Source: Tethya wilhelma (Eukaryota; Porifera; Demospongiae; Tethyida; Tethyidae). Taken from it: DNA of 64,000 nt. Shown piece after piece: positions 20,151 through 32,417 of this stretch. The notes beneath the pieces are model-generated. The model saw only the letters and a list, made by a program, of their open reading frames with translations, was not told where the DNA came from and made no database searches. How positions within the stretch are numbered: position 1 is the first letter of the stretch; each line of letters starts with the position of its first letter. Location of the stretch: the NCBI GenBank assembly GCA_964030475.1, contig CAXIPT010000014.1, positions 226,028 through 290,027 of the forward strand. The letters are read 5' to 3'. The position numbers were made by a program, and so were the translations under genes.

Positions 20151-22966
20151 GATAAATCGCAAAATTGAGACACCAAGATACCAGATATCGCCTGTCAACT
20201 GTAAAGCCAACAGTGGGTACACAGCTCTCCACCTGGCTGCGGGCAACGGGCACTATGGACTGTGTTAGGACTCTAGTGGAGTACGATGCAGACATCTCCA
20301 TCTTGGACGTCTACAAAAAAACACCAAAAGAGACAGCAAGAATGAATTCTAAGAGTGCTCATCACCTTCCTTCTACATGGAGAAGGTACTTATGTTCTGT
20401 ATGTACTTCTATCAGGGTACTACGCATCCATTACTATACATTGTATGTACACCCACAAAACCACAGTACAAGTTATATTACTTATATTTGATTGTTGCAC
20501 AAGCTTATAGCTCTACAAATAATAACATCTTATGTGTTCCAGCACTGATTCTTTACACTGTACTGTTTTCACAGAGATCTATCAAGGAAGTGAGGACAAA
20601 TGGAGACAACCTGACCGAACTCCTGCGAAGCAATGTGGACAAACTCGAAGCAGGCTGTCTCAACAAAGCACTCCTCATTGCCACACAAATGACAATGATA
20701 GTCATGTTGCTAAGCTGGTCCTCAAAGGTGCTTCAAACCTAGTGGAGTGTACCAGCATCGCCAAAGAAGAGAAAAAACCCCACAGCAGAGCTATGCTCCT
20801 CCTGATAAAAGCAGCCCAAACAGGAAATGTACCGCTTGTGAGAAAATTGTTTGGCGAAACAGGCACTGGGTTTGGAAAATCCACAAGATTACAAAGACGA
20901 AAATTTTAAGCAGGTACAAGAAGCTGTTCATGCAGTAAGTACTGCAGTACCAATGGAGATTGCCCGGCGAAATGGTCAGAGCATTATACGAGAAAAGCTT
21001 TTACTGAAGACTGACGTTGACATGAAAACAAAGACAGTCAGTTGGCAAGGTCTACAGCTTCTGCAGCTTGAAATGTCTTGGTTGAAGCACATACACTGGG
21101 TTCACCATCTCAAACTGGCCACAAAGGCTTTCAAACTCTTCCAATTGAAATGGGTGGCCAACTAAAACAGGTTTGTACATAAATATTAATAATTATTTTC
21201 TATTATATTGTCTTGTTTAAACAGTAATTTACCATTTTTACATGTAATAACAACAAAATGAAAATATTATTGCAGGTCATTACTTTGGATTTACAAAGGA
21301 ACGAGCTTGAAGGTGTACCTGGCTGTATTTTCGAGCTGCCATGCATCGAAGAATTGAATCTTTCACGAAACAGTTTGGTCGCAGTGCCAATCGTATCACA
21401 GTATTCATCTCAGCTTAACCCATTTGAATCTCTCCCACAACCAACTCAGCTCTCTACCAGTAAAAATGATCATGCCAAAAATCTCTCATCTCAACCTCTA
21501 GTCACAATCACTTCCGTGAGGTACCCAAAGTGTGTCTGTTCCAATGTGACACTTGAGAGTCTCAACATCAGTGAGAACCCTGACATCCTCAGTCTTCCAC
21601 CAGAGCTTGGTAGGCTAAAGAATCTCCGTAGGCTTAACATCAGTGGACTCAAAGACCTCAGCGACCCACCGAAGAGCATACAGAAAGATACAGTAGATAT
21701 CACGAATTATCTGAGGAGTAAGCTAAAGGGAGCAAAGGAGTTTTACCGCATGAACTGATGATGGTTGGATATGCTAAACGAGGCAAGTCTACATTGGTAG
21801 CACGGATTGCAAGGCAAGGATTGTGGAGACATCTCAACGGTAGGTGTTGACATAAGTGAATGGACCTAAGGACTGGTCTGAAAAAGCCTTTTCACTTCAG
21901 CATCTGGGATTTTGGTGGTCAAGAGGAGTACTACGCCACTCACCAGTGCTTCTTGTCAGAAGAATTCTCTCTACTTGACTTGTCTTTAACTTGAAGGATG
22001 GTGAAGAAGGAGTCAGAGAATTGAAGCCATGGCTGAATAACATAGTTCTGAGGAGCTCCTGGCTCAAGAGTGTTATCGTTGGTACACATCTCGACGAAAT
22101 TGATGACCAAGAGAGCATTGACAAGCTTCATGTCAAAGTGCATAGAGCTGGTAGGGAGTTTTGAGAGAGGCAAGCTCTATGTTTCAGAAATGATTCCAGT
22201 CGGTTTGAAGACTGCCTTGAAAACATTGGCACACTAAAGGAAACCATATACTACCATACAGCAGAATACAAAGCACAGAGTGGAGAACCAATTATGGGGA
22301 AAAAGATCCCGGCAAGTTATCACACCCTCGACAAGAAACTCCAGAGCATGCAGCAAGAAATCAGACAAGGAAAAATACCATTGCACAAAATTCAGCTGAA
22401 GTTGCTTACACCGGGGCGACGGANNNNNNNNNNNNNNNNNNNNNNNNNNNNNNNNNNNNNNNNNNNNNNNNNNNNNNNNNNNNNNNNNNNNNNNNNNNNN
22501 NNNNNNNCATACAGGTTAACTGATCGAGAGATAACCTGTTTTCGACCCGCCTGTGTGTGAGTAAAGGCATAAAGAAACCTTCTAAGTGGTGTATTAAACA
22601 TATTCCTACTGCTGTTCAAAGAGGAACGGTTTCCATTGGAAATATTTGAGCAATACCTCGCCCTGTTGGACCGATTTGAGATCGCATTGCCACTCGATAA
22701 CATGAGAGTGCTTATTCCTTCAATGCTGCCTGAAAGAGTGCCAGAAATTGCCGCTCAAGATCCAACACATTCAAATCAAGACAATACACTCGTTATATCA
22801 TCTTCAAAGCTGACATAACACCTCCAGGCTTTTGGAGTAGAGTTCTGTCAGAATAATGCACCTGGTTCCACAAATCTGCAACACACTTGACCGAATTGCT
22901 CCAAAAGATGAAGACCAAAGTCGGCCAAACTCTCTAAACCAGTCCACAAATGAAATGAGTGCCAGC
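20151..22966 (+). pseudogene. Inverted block of ROCO-4: ankyrin, LRR, ROC, COR
   Basis: Read on the plus strand, this block gives in order an ankyrin repeat (NCKANSGYTALHLAAGNGH, EYDADISILDVYKKTP), the LRR leader (LLLIKAAQTGNVPLVRKLF), LRRs (ITLDLQRNELEGVPGCIFEL, LESLNISENPDILSLPPELG), a ROC domain (MVGYAKRGKSTLVARI P-loop, WDFGGQEEYYATHQCF switch II, VGTHLDE), COR (PLEIFEQYLALLDRFEIALP, PPGFWSRVLS) and at 22880-22966 the same TLDRIAPKDEDQSRPNSLNQ as the start of the downstream half of ROCO-4. So it is the missing N-terminal two thirds of ROCO-4 turned around. The ROC part has several frameshifts, and Ns fill 22424-22507. That is either a decayed copy or poor sequence. Confidence 0.75.
22424..22507. 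other. 84-N assembly gap
   Basis: A run of Ns within the COR-coding part of the inverted ROCO-4 block. The following about 60 bases (to 22565) do not resemble ROCO sequence, so the gap estimate or the join is unreliable. Confidence 0.95.
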
Positions 22967-23174
22967 GCAGGTACTTGAGAACTTTATTGTGGCCATTGGA
23001 GACTGCCTCGTGCAGTGGGGTGAAACCAAACACTCCTTTTTTGTTTGAAAGACGGTCGGACAATGTTCGCCCATTCATGCCTTGGACAGATTCCTTGATC
23101 TTCTCTAGGTTACCTGTGCGACACAGATTGTGAAGATCATTGCTGTCATCTGAATTGTTACCATTCTTCTGCAT
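22967..23174 (-). CDS. ROCO-4 first exon: ankyrin-type N-terminus
   Basis: It starts with ATG at 23174 (MQKNGNNSDDSNDLHNLCRT) and carries an ankyrin-type repeat (GVFGFTPLHEAVSNGHNKVL) parallel to exon 1 of ROCO-2 (GVFGYTPLHEAVAGNKHEAL). It reads KVLKYLR up to 22967, then jumps to the inverted-repeat border sequence. The natural continuation is VINRKIETPRYQISPVNCKA at 20151 on the opposite strand. This fits one gene from 23174 to 16841 whose middle is inverted in this sequence. Confidence 0.65.
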
Positions 23175-23664
23175 GTTTGCTTGTCAGTGAATGAGAGAAC
23201 TGGTAATTGATCAAACTCTAGCCAATGTGTCACAAACACTAGAACTATAACCTGTAGACTTGAGTATTGATTCCCAAGCATCTATATACCCCACATTATG
23301 TGCAATTGTCCAGTAGAGGTTTTCCCTTCACATTTGGTTTCACTAGTATTATTCTTTAATGTATCTCCCTAGCTAGTTGACTTTACTTTTCTACAGGAAT
23401 CATGTTATGTATACCATAGCTTTGGGAAATCATAATATTTCCCCCAATGTTTTGGATTCGCTGCACCATTGTTTTGCAAACAGTATATAAAATTGGTTTT
23501 TGTTTCACACTAATTACAAGTATATTTTACCACTAGAGCAGTATGTACTTGTGTAATGAAAAGAGGCTATATAAATTGTATAGTTTTATTGTACTATTAT
23601 CACACAAACAATTTAATATAAAAATATTAAAAAGTAATGTCAGAAGCTTTGATTTAAAATTTTA
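23175..23664. other. Intergenic spacer between ROCO-2 and ROCO-4
   Basis: AT-rich spacer holding the 3 prime end of ROCO-2 and the promoter region of ROCO-4. No coding exon is seen. Confidence 0.5.
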
Positions 23665-26600
23665 TCATTGAGGGCTGGTATTTACATTTGCACCGATCTG
23701 GTCATGAGTAGCATCCAAGGCTTCTGTAGGCTCATCCTCCAGATCTGTGTGCAGTTCAACTGTCACTTTCACCTTGTTCGATGTGGAAGAGGTGGGTACA
23801 TGTGCTGATAATGGGTCATCATTGTCGGAGAGGGTGTGTAAATCACGCATATTGGTGTCTAAGCTGGAATCAGTTGTGTTGGTGGTGGCTTCTTGTTCGC
23901 CGTTTGATTCCACTAGGAGAGGAGGGATATGGATAGGACTAGGACAAGGGCTGAGGCTGATACTCATGGGAGGTGCTTCCAAAGCAGCATCGTCAGGTGA
24001 CGATAGGAGTTCCTCTCGATCTATTGAAGAGAAGTCATGGGTTCCATTGCTGCCAGGCTCACTTTCGTTTTCAAGGTCTACTTCACTGCTCTGTGGTACT
24101 GGAGATACTTGTGTGGGTTGGATGGCACGTCTTGGACTCTCTGGTTGAAACATGATCGACACATTTGTCCCGTCTTTAAAGTTGCCTTGTTTAATGAGGT
24201 CATGGACTTTGTTGTGATCATCGTACAAGTTGGGAGCATTCTCCTCCACCAAGCTCATCTGTCTGATGATCTCTGGGGAACGAACTTCCCACAATATCAC
24301 AGTACCATCATCTCTATCAGGCTCCTCTCCGTCTGGGTTGTCCTCGTCTGTCTTTTCCTCAAACGGGTTAATGCCCAGTTCCTCTACCATGGGGCTGTAG
24401 CGTTCCCCACAACTGGCAACAAGGAACTTGCCACCACGTGGGACACAAGTGAGGAACTGGATATAATTGTTGTATGGGTGGTACCAAGTGAGCAGCTTGT
24501 CCTGTTTAAATATGAGAATGTGGCCACTGACAGTACCTGTCCAAACTGTATCACAGGCCAATGTAATGGCAGTTATTGCCATCTCTTGTTTTGGGAGCTG
24601 GTCTTCCAGTCTGCCTAAGTGTAGTGCAACATCTACGTCAAAAAGGTGGCTTCTACTCAGAGTATCCCAAGCAACTATCACGGAGCTTCCCATATAGCAA
24701 CTCCAAACTCGTTTCTTGTCAGGTGAGAGGAAAAGCTTACCGATCATGCGTTTTCTTTCTTCAGGTTTGTGTTGACTTCGTGAAAATTTGAACTCTTTTG
24801 GAAGGAAGTAGAGTGAGTTACCAACCGAGACCCACAAGTAGGCCTTCTTACGAGGACTAGGGTGAACGTACGAAATACCATTCACCACACTTTTGGCAAT
24901 GAACTTGTATGGCGGTGGTGAATTTGTTGCCTTCATTTTGTCAACGGCAGTTGAGAACATAAATATGAAGCCTTCTCGTGTGCCAACAAAAATGGTTTCA
25001 TCGGAACAAGCCAGGCTTGAAACTGAACTGCCTTTCATCTTGATTGTGTGAACATGTTTGTGAGTGTTCACATTGAACACTTCAATGGAGCCATCGGTAT
25101 CTGTACGTGTGCCTAGCCACATGTGGCCTTTTGACTGAAGCATACATTCTATGTACTTCTGTTTGAGGTACACTTGTCGTTCTTGTAGAGTGTGAGTGTC
25201 AATAAACACCATTGCACTTCCCAATTGGCCATCATCTCTCGAAGCCAAGCCTGTCAGTAAAACTTCAGAACACTCAGTTTGCTCAGCATCAATTGTTTTA
25301 ACTGCTCCTAAGGCATTTCGAGCAGTGAAGGTTTTGAACATACTCTTGATAGGCAGAATAGTGCATATGGTCTGCACTGTTGAAATGCTTAGATGTTTGA
25401 TGATGTCATCTGTTTCTGGTCTCTCACCTGGTTCAGACTGCCAGCATGCTGTCATGACTTGTGTCAGGTAGTAGTATGAGCTTCTAGCTTCTGGTACATC
25501 AGCAATCTTGGGTCGCTTCCCCTGGAGAATGGCATCACCTGGACGAATTCCACGATGAATGTCGTCACCTTGGAATGGGTTCCTACGAGCTATGAGCTGA
25601 TAGAGGAACATTGCAAATGAGAAGATGTCTGCTTTGTGGTTGTACTTGGAATTACTGCTTTTCTTCCCAAACTCCAGCACCTCAGGAGCAGTGAAGCCGG
25701 GGGTCCCTTTCTGTCCTTTAGCTCCAAGAGGACTCAGGTACGATGCAATGCCTAAATCAGCTATCTTACAGTGGCACAGTGAATCAGCCTCTAGTGACCA
25801 TACCAGCACATTGGCTGCTTTCAGGTCTCGAAAGATCACATTTCTGCTGTGTAAGAATCTGAGCCCAGCAGCTACTTCCATTGCTATTCGGTATATTGTA
25901 ATTCGATCCACTGGATTGCTATTCTTCAGTATTGCATCACTGAGTGACTTTTCAGGAGCCTCTTCAAGTACCAATGCCAACAGGTCTGTGTACTTGCACA
26001 CTCCTATCAGGCTTACAAGGCAAGGATGGCGCAGTTTGTACAAGAACCGGGCTTCTGAAGCAAATTCACTGTAGATTTTTCGATTATTTACAGATTGTTT
26101 CTTCTTGCCTTGAGCATCTTGCTCCTTGTAGTCATGTACACATTTCTTAACTGCTACACTGCTCTCTTTGTACTTACCTCTCAGTACAACACCATAACCT
26201 CCCTTTCCTAGAACATGATCTGATACTTCAATGTCACTGGGCTTGAGGTGAAACTGCTGTTCAATATCTTTAAAGAGTAGATCTGGTACTATATCGGCCA
26301 ACTCAACAACGTCACGATGAAGTTCAGAAGGCTTCTCACACTTCATTCCCGTATTTCCCTTCAACACTTCTGAAAAGCATTTGCTGACATCGAACATAAA
26401 TGGTTTTGGGTCCATTAACTTGGCACACTCTGGACATTCCACCCTCTGTTGGTACTCGTCAGGTTTGATGCCAGAAAACCAATCCTCAAGAAGAGAATGA
26501 ATGAGATCGATAAGTTGACAGGTAACATCTGTTCCAGCGCTGTTCATCGATGCTGTTATATACACTCCATCTTTGTTTGACTTTCCACAGCCCTCTAAAG

Positions 26601-29600
26601 CTTCGATACAGAACGTGACTATGTGGTTGCGGTAATAGAGACCTGTCTTCCAGTATACTAGTTGGACGTCTTCACTAAGGGAGTTGGCTCTTACCTCAAA
26701 AGTCTCACGAGATGTTTGTTGAGTTTGTGGTACCTGGCGACGTTTGCTGATCGATGGAATGGTTTTGTGGAGAGCGTTCTTTACTTCACTGAGGGAGTGC
26801 ATGATTCTGGACAGTAGTCGGCTCCAGAACCCAGGGGGAGTTTTGGCTGCTTTGAACTCAATGTATCTAGAGTAGTAAGGGTAGCTTTGGTCAAAGACCA
26901 GGATTTTGTCCGATGGCCTTCTTCCAGGCAACATGGAAGGAATAAGGATGTGTTTGTCATCTAGAGACAGAGCTATCTCAAAGTGATCAAGAAGAGCAAT
27001 GTACTGCTCCGTGTACTCAAGTGGAAATTTGGTACCTTTGTAGATCTGGGGCAAGTTGTCTCGTAACAGGATACCATTTCTAACATAGGGATTTTTCTCT
27101 CGAATGGTGACTATAGTAGCCATCATGTCACAAAGCCAGCGAGGGTATATGAAGTAGAGCTTGTGAAGACCATTGCTCTGGTCGTTGTAGTGCAATATGG
27201 TTCCTATCTCTGTGAGGAAGACAACAGCAGTACGAAGATCATCCTCACCTTGTAAATCGGTAAGGTCTGTTTCTTGAACCATTTGTTTGAACTCTTCAAA
27301 ATTCATGATTGGTTCGCGGCTCCCATCTTTTACCTCCTTCTGAATGACTTGAATCCTTTCATCAAGCCTGTGATAACTGGTTGGGATCTTTCTCCCCATG
27401 ACTGGTGCATTGTTGGTTTTGTACGTCTCTGCTTCTCTGTAGATCACTTCTTTGAGTTCCTTCAAATCATCCTTTATTCCAATGGAAATCACTTTGTCAT
27501 AAATTTGAAGCTTGGATTTGTATGGCTCTATATGAAGCTGAACCTTTTGGTAGAGAGCTTGTAGGCTTTGACCTTCTTGCATTGCCTTCATCTCATCGAG
27601 GTGAGAACCTACAACAATGACCTTTGAGTCGGGAGCTCTTACAGCAATGTTGTTGAGCCAGTGGACAACTTCCTTTACCCCATCTTGACCGTGGGTTAGA
27701 TTAAAGAGAACAAGGTAGAGGGATTTCTGGGAAAGAAAGCACTGATGCGTGGCATAGTATTCCTCTTGTCCGCCAAAGTCCCAGATACTGAAATGGAATG
27801 TTTTCGCCTTTAGATTAAACACGCCTGGTTTAAAATCCCAGTCCGTGATATCTATTCCCACAGTAGACCTGTTCACAGTGAGCTTCTTACCGTGCAATCT
27901 GGCTACAAGGGTTGTCTTGCCTCGGTCTGCAAAACCAACCAGCATGAGCTTCATTCCATAGAATTCCTTATCGCCACGTAGTTTTTGTTTCAGGTAGGTA
28001 AGACACTGACTTGTATCACCATGGAAGCTTTTTGGTGGGTCATTGAGGTCCCTCAGGCCATCAATTTGAAGATCGATGAGGTTCTTTAGAAGGCCCATTT
28101 CTAGAGGGAGTGCTAGAATGTCAGGATTGTGACTGAGAATCAAGCGATTGAGATTTTGAAACTTGCAAATGCATTGTGGCACTGTGCGAAACCTGTTGCT
28201 GCTGATGTCAAGCTTTTCTAAGGCTGGAGCTTTCACTGCTTTAGGAAACTTTGAGAGCCTGTTCAATGACAGGTCTAAATCTTGGAGATACTTGGACCAC
28301 TCTGTGACATCAGGTAGTTCCAGCAGGCGGTTGTCAGAGAGATTGAGCTTTTTGAGATATGGGAGACTGAGAAGGCCCTTTGGAATTTCAAAGAGCAGGT
28401 TGTGAGCAAAGTTGGCGTCTGTCAACTGGATGAAATATATATGCATACATGTGTGTAAATGCTATGAGTCACTCTTTGTTAAAAATCTGTTCACATGGTA
28501 ACTACCACTGATACTGTATTGCTAGAAATTTTTGAGGAGAATAAATTTTTTGGTTTGTGTGGATCGAATGCAATCCTTGAAAATTATGTACAATTTTGCG
28601 CATATGAGTGCACTATTGAATAAACAAGGCCGAGGTTCTACATCTACTGCTACTTCTTACTAGCGCTATATCCCTTAAACTACCCAATCCTCACGGACAT
28701 TTTCCCCAGAAAGTACAGTAAACATGGAAATATTAGCGGTTTTAAATTTGGTGTTTTCCTCCCTTGCGTAATGTATTGCAACAGAGCAAAAAACAGTTTA
28801 CACGCATTTAATTTGGCGGTTTTTGCGCCGATCGCTAAACTACCAATTTTAATGTACTGCCAATATTTCCACGTTTACGGTACTACCATCAATCATCAAA
28901 GCAGACGTGGCTCACTAATGAAAGGAGACCAATAATTATTGACTGGTTAACATAATAAATACCTCTCATAGACTAGCGGCTGGGCACCTGGTAAATTTCA
29001 TAAATTTATCATATAGTGCTTGTGGTCACACACCTACACAGGTAGGCAGGGTAATGGCAAACTTCGAACCTCAAAAATACAATTGTGAACACTTTGACAT
29101 TGACCAAACCATGAAAAATTTACTCCTTGAAAATTTCTTATTACAATTATGGTAGATATAAACTATTATTTGGATTCTTGGTAATTCCTCCAAGGCAATG
29201 GGTATAGTCAAAATTTTGAGCATTTAATTTATGTAATGTACATATGTAAGTACTTACCTCCTTGAGTGAACTAAGCTCTTGTGGAAGTTCTTGGATAGAG
29301 TTTGACCCCAGATCCAACTTTAGCACCCAGTTGATCCTCCTGATCCATGAAGAATCAAACACATTCAATTCCAAATTATTCCACACGATGCTTCTATTGA
29401 CTTGATCCAATTTAGTATTCATCAGCAACTCAAACTGGACATTGCTGTTTCGTTTTGATGATGCAAACTTGATACATTCTGTCGTGCTGATCGGCTTGAC
29501 TGTTTTGTCTGCTGTTTGATCACCACCAGCAGTAGGTGATTTTTTTCGTACTTTGACAGCTTTTTGGACATCTGCAAGATCGTCACCAATCAGTGCTTCT

Positions 29601-30077
29601 GGGAATCCATTTACATATTCACCATTCTCCTTTTCGTACAGGGTTTTCACTATTTGAACATTGTTCGTTAGGGCAGCTTTAACAAGTAAGAGCAATGCTC
29701 GACTGTGAGGCTTCAATTGTTCCTTCGCAATCTTCAGGCACTCGTCAATGTAGTCGGTGCTAATATCTAGGAGCAGTGCAAGCATGACATGGTCGTCATT
29801 TTCTGTGGCCATGACAAAAGACTTTTGAACACACTGTGGATCCAGTTGTGATGTGTTGTCTTTGAGGAGCTCTTTGGCTGCACGTGGGTCCATCTTCTCA
29901 ACTGCTTTAACCAACTCTGAAATGCAAAACAATAGCAATAATTGCTATGACAGTACAATAATTTTCACTCCCAAAATATTCACGATAGTTTCAACTTCCA
30001 AATAAGGCTACAAGTTAAATAAGCAAATTAATTAGACATGCAGGTTATAAACGGTTTACTTACAATGATAAACAGTG

Positions 30078-30113
<36 letters not shown>

Positions 30114-32147
30114 TCAGTATATGTATTCCCATAGGAATCAACAATACAGGAATGAAGTCACTATTGTATGCCTTAAAGCTCTAAGCCAAGTATTGTTCTC
30201 TGATACATATACTGTTACTACTGTTACTGAGAAGGGGAGTCTAGAAAGGTAAAGGTGAACTTGTGCTACAAAAAGCTTTAACCAGTACCAGACCAGATGT
30301 TTTGTTGTAGCCTCATTCCCAGGCTCCTCCCTTGCATATATTATTTTCTTTTCAAAGAAAATATACGTGAGGGAGGAGCCTGGGAATGAGGCTAGTTTTG
30401 TTGTACATGGGAAGTCATGCTTCACTAACAGGGAAATGTTAGTTGTAGGTGTAGGGAAATATCTGGATACTCCATATGAAATCCAGTGGAATATACAGAT
30501 ATTCCATAGCAAGTGGAGAACTATCTAGCAAAAAGACACTTAAACCTCTTGAAAGGTTCTTCAGAAGACAACTAGAACATGCTGTTGATATTGATAATTT
30601 GTTCCATTTTTTAAGTTTAATTTTTAACATACAAGCTACTACAATTGTGCATGTCTTGACCCTTGCCTACAACAAGTGCTTGAACCAAAAACTACACTTA
30701 AAACTCAAAAGAAGGCCAAAGAAAGCAATAATAATAGTTGGTCTCTTGGGAAGCCATACTATTAACAGATAATGAAGCCTGTGGCAATGTTCATATTTAC
30801 CCAGGAAACGGACATTTTCATTTCCCTGTGACCTGTCTATTTTGAACAGACTCCAACACTTGAAAGAAACACCAGAAGATCTAGAGATCTAGAACACAAT
30901 TTTAGTTTCATTTTTCTCTGTAGACAGTCTTTCGTTCTCTGTTTTAAGCTCAAATTACAAGCCTAAACTACACTCAAAAGTGGAAAGAAGCAGTGGAAAG
31001 TTTGTCTGTCTATTATAGTAGCAAGAACTACTGCAGGGTTCAACTTAAATTTCGAAATGATAATGCTAGGAATTGTTTTTCAAAGTAAGATGATAGAAAC
31101 AATTTTGGCTAGATGGTAAATTACTGGAAGTGTCCAACTTGTACTAAATTGCTGCTCAAAACACAAGGAAAAGTCATTATGTTTACTTGTTTGGAGAAAA
31201 ACATGACCACACATACAGTGCATCCCTGCATGCTAGGGGATGACCTCAAGTTGTTTCTGAACACAATTATATGTATGGGAAAACTATATAGGGGAGGGGC
31301 AGGGGGGATTCCAGGCTATGTAACCCTGCACTATGTCAGCAATATCACTGGCAACTACTGCCACCATGAGTTAAACATCCCCCCCCTCCCTCACATTGCA
31401 AGAGTTCCCACACAGGAATTTGTACACTAACAGACACACTACTATACCATACCCACTCAAACACATTAATTATAGCACTAACATGGTATTTACAACTGCT
31501 ACATTGTGCCGAGAGAATACATTTTCAAGATCAGAAACAATTCACATCCAAACATACTGTGGAACCTAGTTATCCACACAGACAAAAATATAGTTTACAC
31601 CTCTTCAGCACAACCATACCAAATTAAACATCAAGTGTGCTCCCATATCAAACTCATGCATGCACGTAAACATTTCAGTATCATGTTCATACTTACCTTC
31701 ACTTCGGAGCATGACCACAACAGAACTCTTGGCTCCCAGCTCTGCTGTCTGTTTGGGAGTCTTTTCATAGTCATCCAGCACAAAGATGTTTGCTCCCTTC
31801 TTTATCAGCACCTCGACACACTTCTCGTGCCCACTGCTAGCTGCCAGGTGGAGCGGGGTGTAACCACTGTTGGCTTTACGGTTCAGAGGGTGTTTGTCGT
31901 TGGTTTCTTGAGAGAGCTTTAGATCCCTAATTACATCCAAGAGGTATCCAAGTGCCTCATGCTTGTTCCCAGCAACGGCTTCGTGGAGCGGAGTGTAGCC
32001 AAACACTCCTTTTCTGCTTGATAATCTGGTAGCGATGGAGTCTCTGTCTACAGAGTTCAAAAACTTCTCTATTTTCGACTTGTTTCCCTTGTTACACAGT
32101 TTGTGGAGACGATTATCACCCGGATCATTGTCCGGAGCATGCGCCAT
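23665..32147 (-). CDS. ROCO-2: complete ankyrin-LRR-ROC-COR-kinase-WD40 protein (LRRK-like)
   Basis: Three exons on the minus strand: 32147-31697, 29916-29258 and 28425-23665, GT..AG introns, about 1,950 residues. Exon 1 has two ankyrin repeats (GYTPLHEAVAGNKHEALGYL, GYTPLHLAASSGHEKCVEVL). Exon 2 has helical repeats and the first LRR. Exon 3 (numbered from 28446) has LRRs to residue 155, the ROC GTPase with P-loop GFADRGKTT (171-179), switch II WDFGGQEEYYATHQ and VGSHLDE, COR to about 720, and the kinase about 740-1010 (LGKGGYGVVLRGK, VAVKKC, FRDLKAAN, ADLGIA, APE). A WD40-type propeller about 1050-1350 and a Ser/Pro-rich acidic tail follow. In this family, GTP binding and ROC-COR dimerisation regulate the Ser/Thr kinase. 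The kinase has the non-HRD FRD and the DLG typical of LRRK-type deviations. It is tandem with ROCO-3 upstream and ROCO-4 downstream; the intergenic gap to ROCO-3 is only 270 bp. Confidence 0.9.
28714..28882. mobile_element. MITE-like element in ROCO-2 intron 2
   Basis: TACAGTAAACATGGAAATAT at the left end mirrors ATATTTCCACGTTTACGGTA at the right end, with two mismatches. The interior is AT-rich and non-coding, about 170 bp. The style (GTAAAC...GGAAATATT) is like the 1083-1272 element but not the same family. The flanks suggest a TA target. Confidence 0.6.
30080..30110. repeat. (CA)n microsatellite in ROCO-2 intron 1
   Basis: CA dinucleotide run of about 30 bases in the 1.8-kb intron 1 (29917-31696). 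The rest of the intron holds one palindromic MITE and no recognisable exon. Confidence 0.9.
30308..30394. mobile_element. 87-bp palindromic MITE with 9-bp target duplication
   Basis: TAGCCTCATTCCCAGGCTCC at the left mirrors GGAGCCTGGGAATGAGGCTA at the right; about 25-bp TIRs surround a short AT loop. The flanks are GTTTTGTTG at 30299-30307 and 30395-30403, an exact 9-bp duplication. Solo copies of the tip are seen near 693-712 and 38558-38580. The TAG start and 9-bp duplication are shared with the large transposon at 6883-14280, but the TIR sequences differ. Confidence 0.85.
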
Positions 32148-32417
32148 TCTCGCTTAGAGCTCTGGATATGTAACCTCTGTCTCTCTCTGGTAGAGCTACT
32201 GTAGAACATACAAGTTGATCATCTTGGTGTCTGTTCGGAGACAAAAGCGGGGGAATCCCTGCTTTATACGTAATTTCCTTTTTGGATTATATGTACTGTC
32301 ATTGCGCATGCGTAGATCAATTATGAATTTGCTTACAACAAAATCGTGAATTAAAAAAAAGTTCTGAAAACTTAGTTGAATTTTGTACTCTTTACAGTTT
32401 TATCATAGTAATAACTT

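Noticed and set aside
20086..20301. Short open frames on both strands at the ROCO-4 inversion border
   Set aside because: They read out of phase through the duplicated border sequence.
31285..31312. G-quadruplex candidate in ROCO-2 intron 1 (GGGGAGGGGCAGGGGGG)
   Set aside because: Only three clear G-tracts; a fourth requires splitting the last run with no loop.
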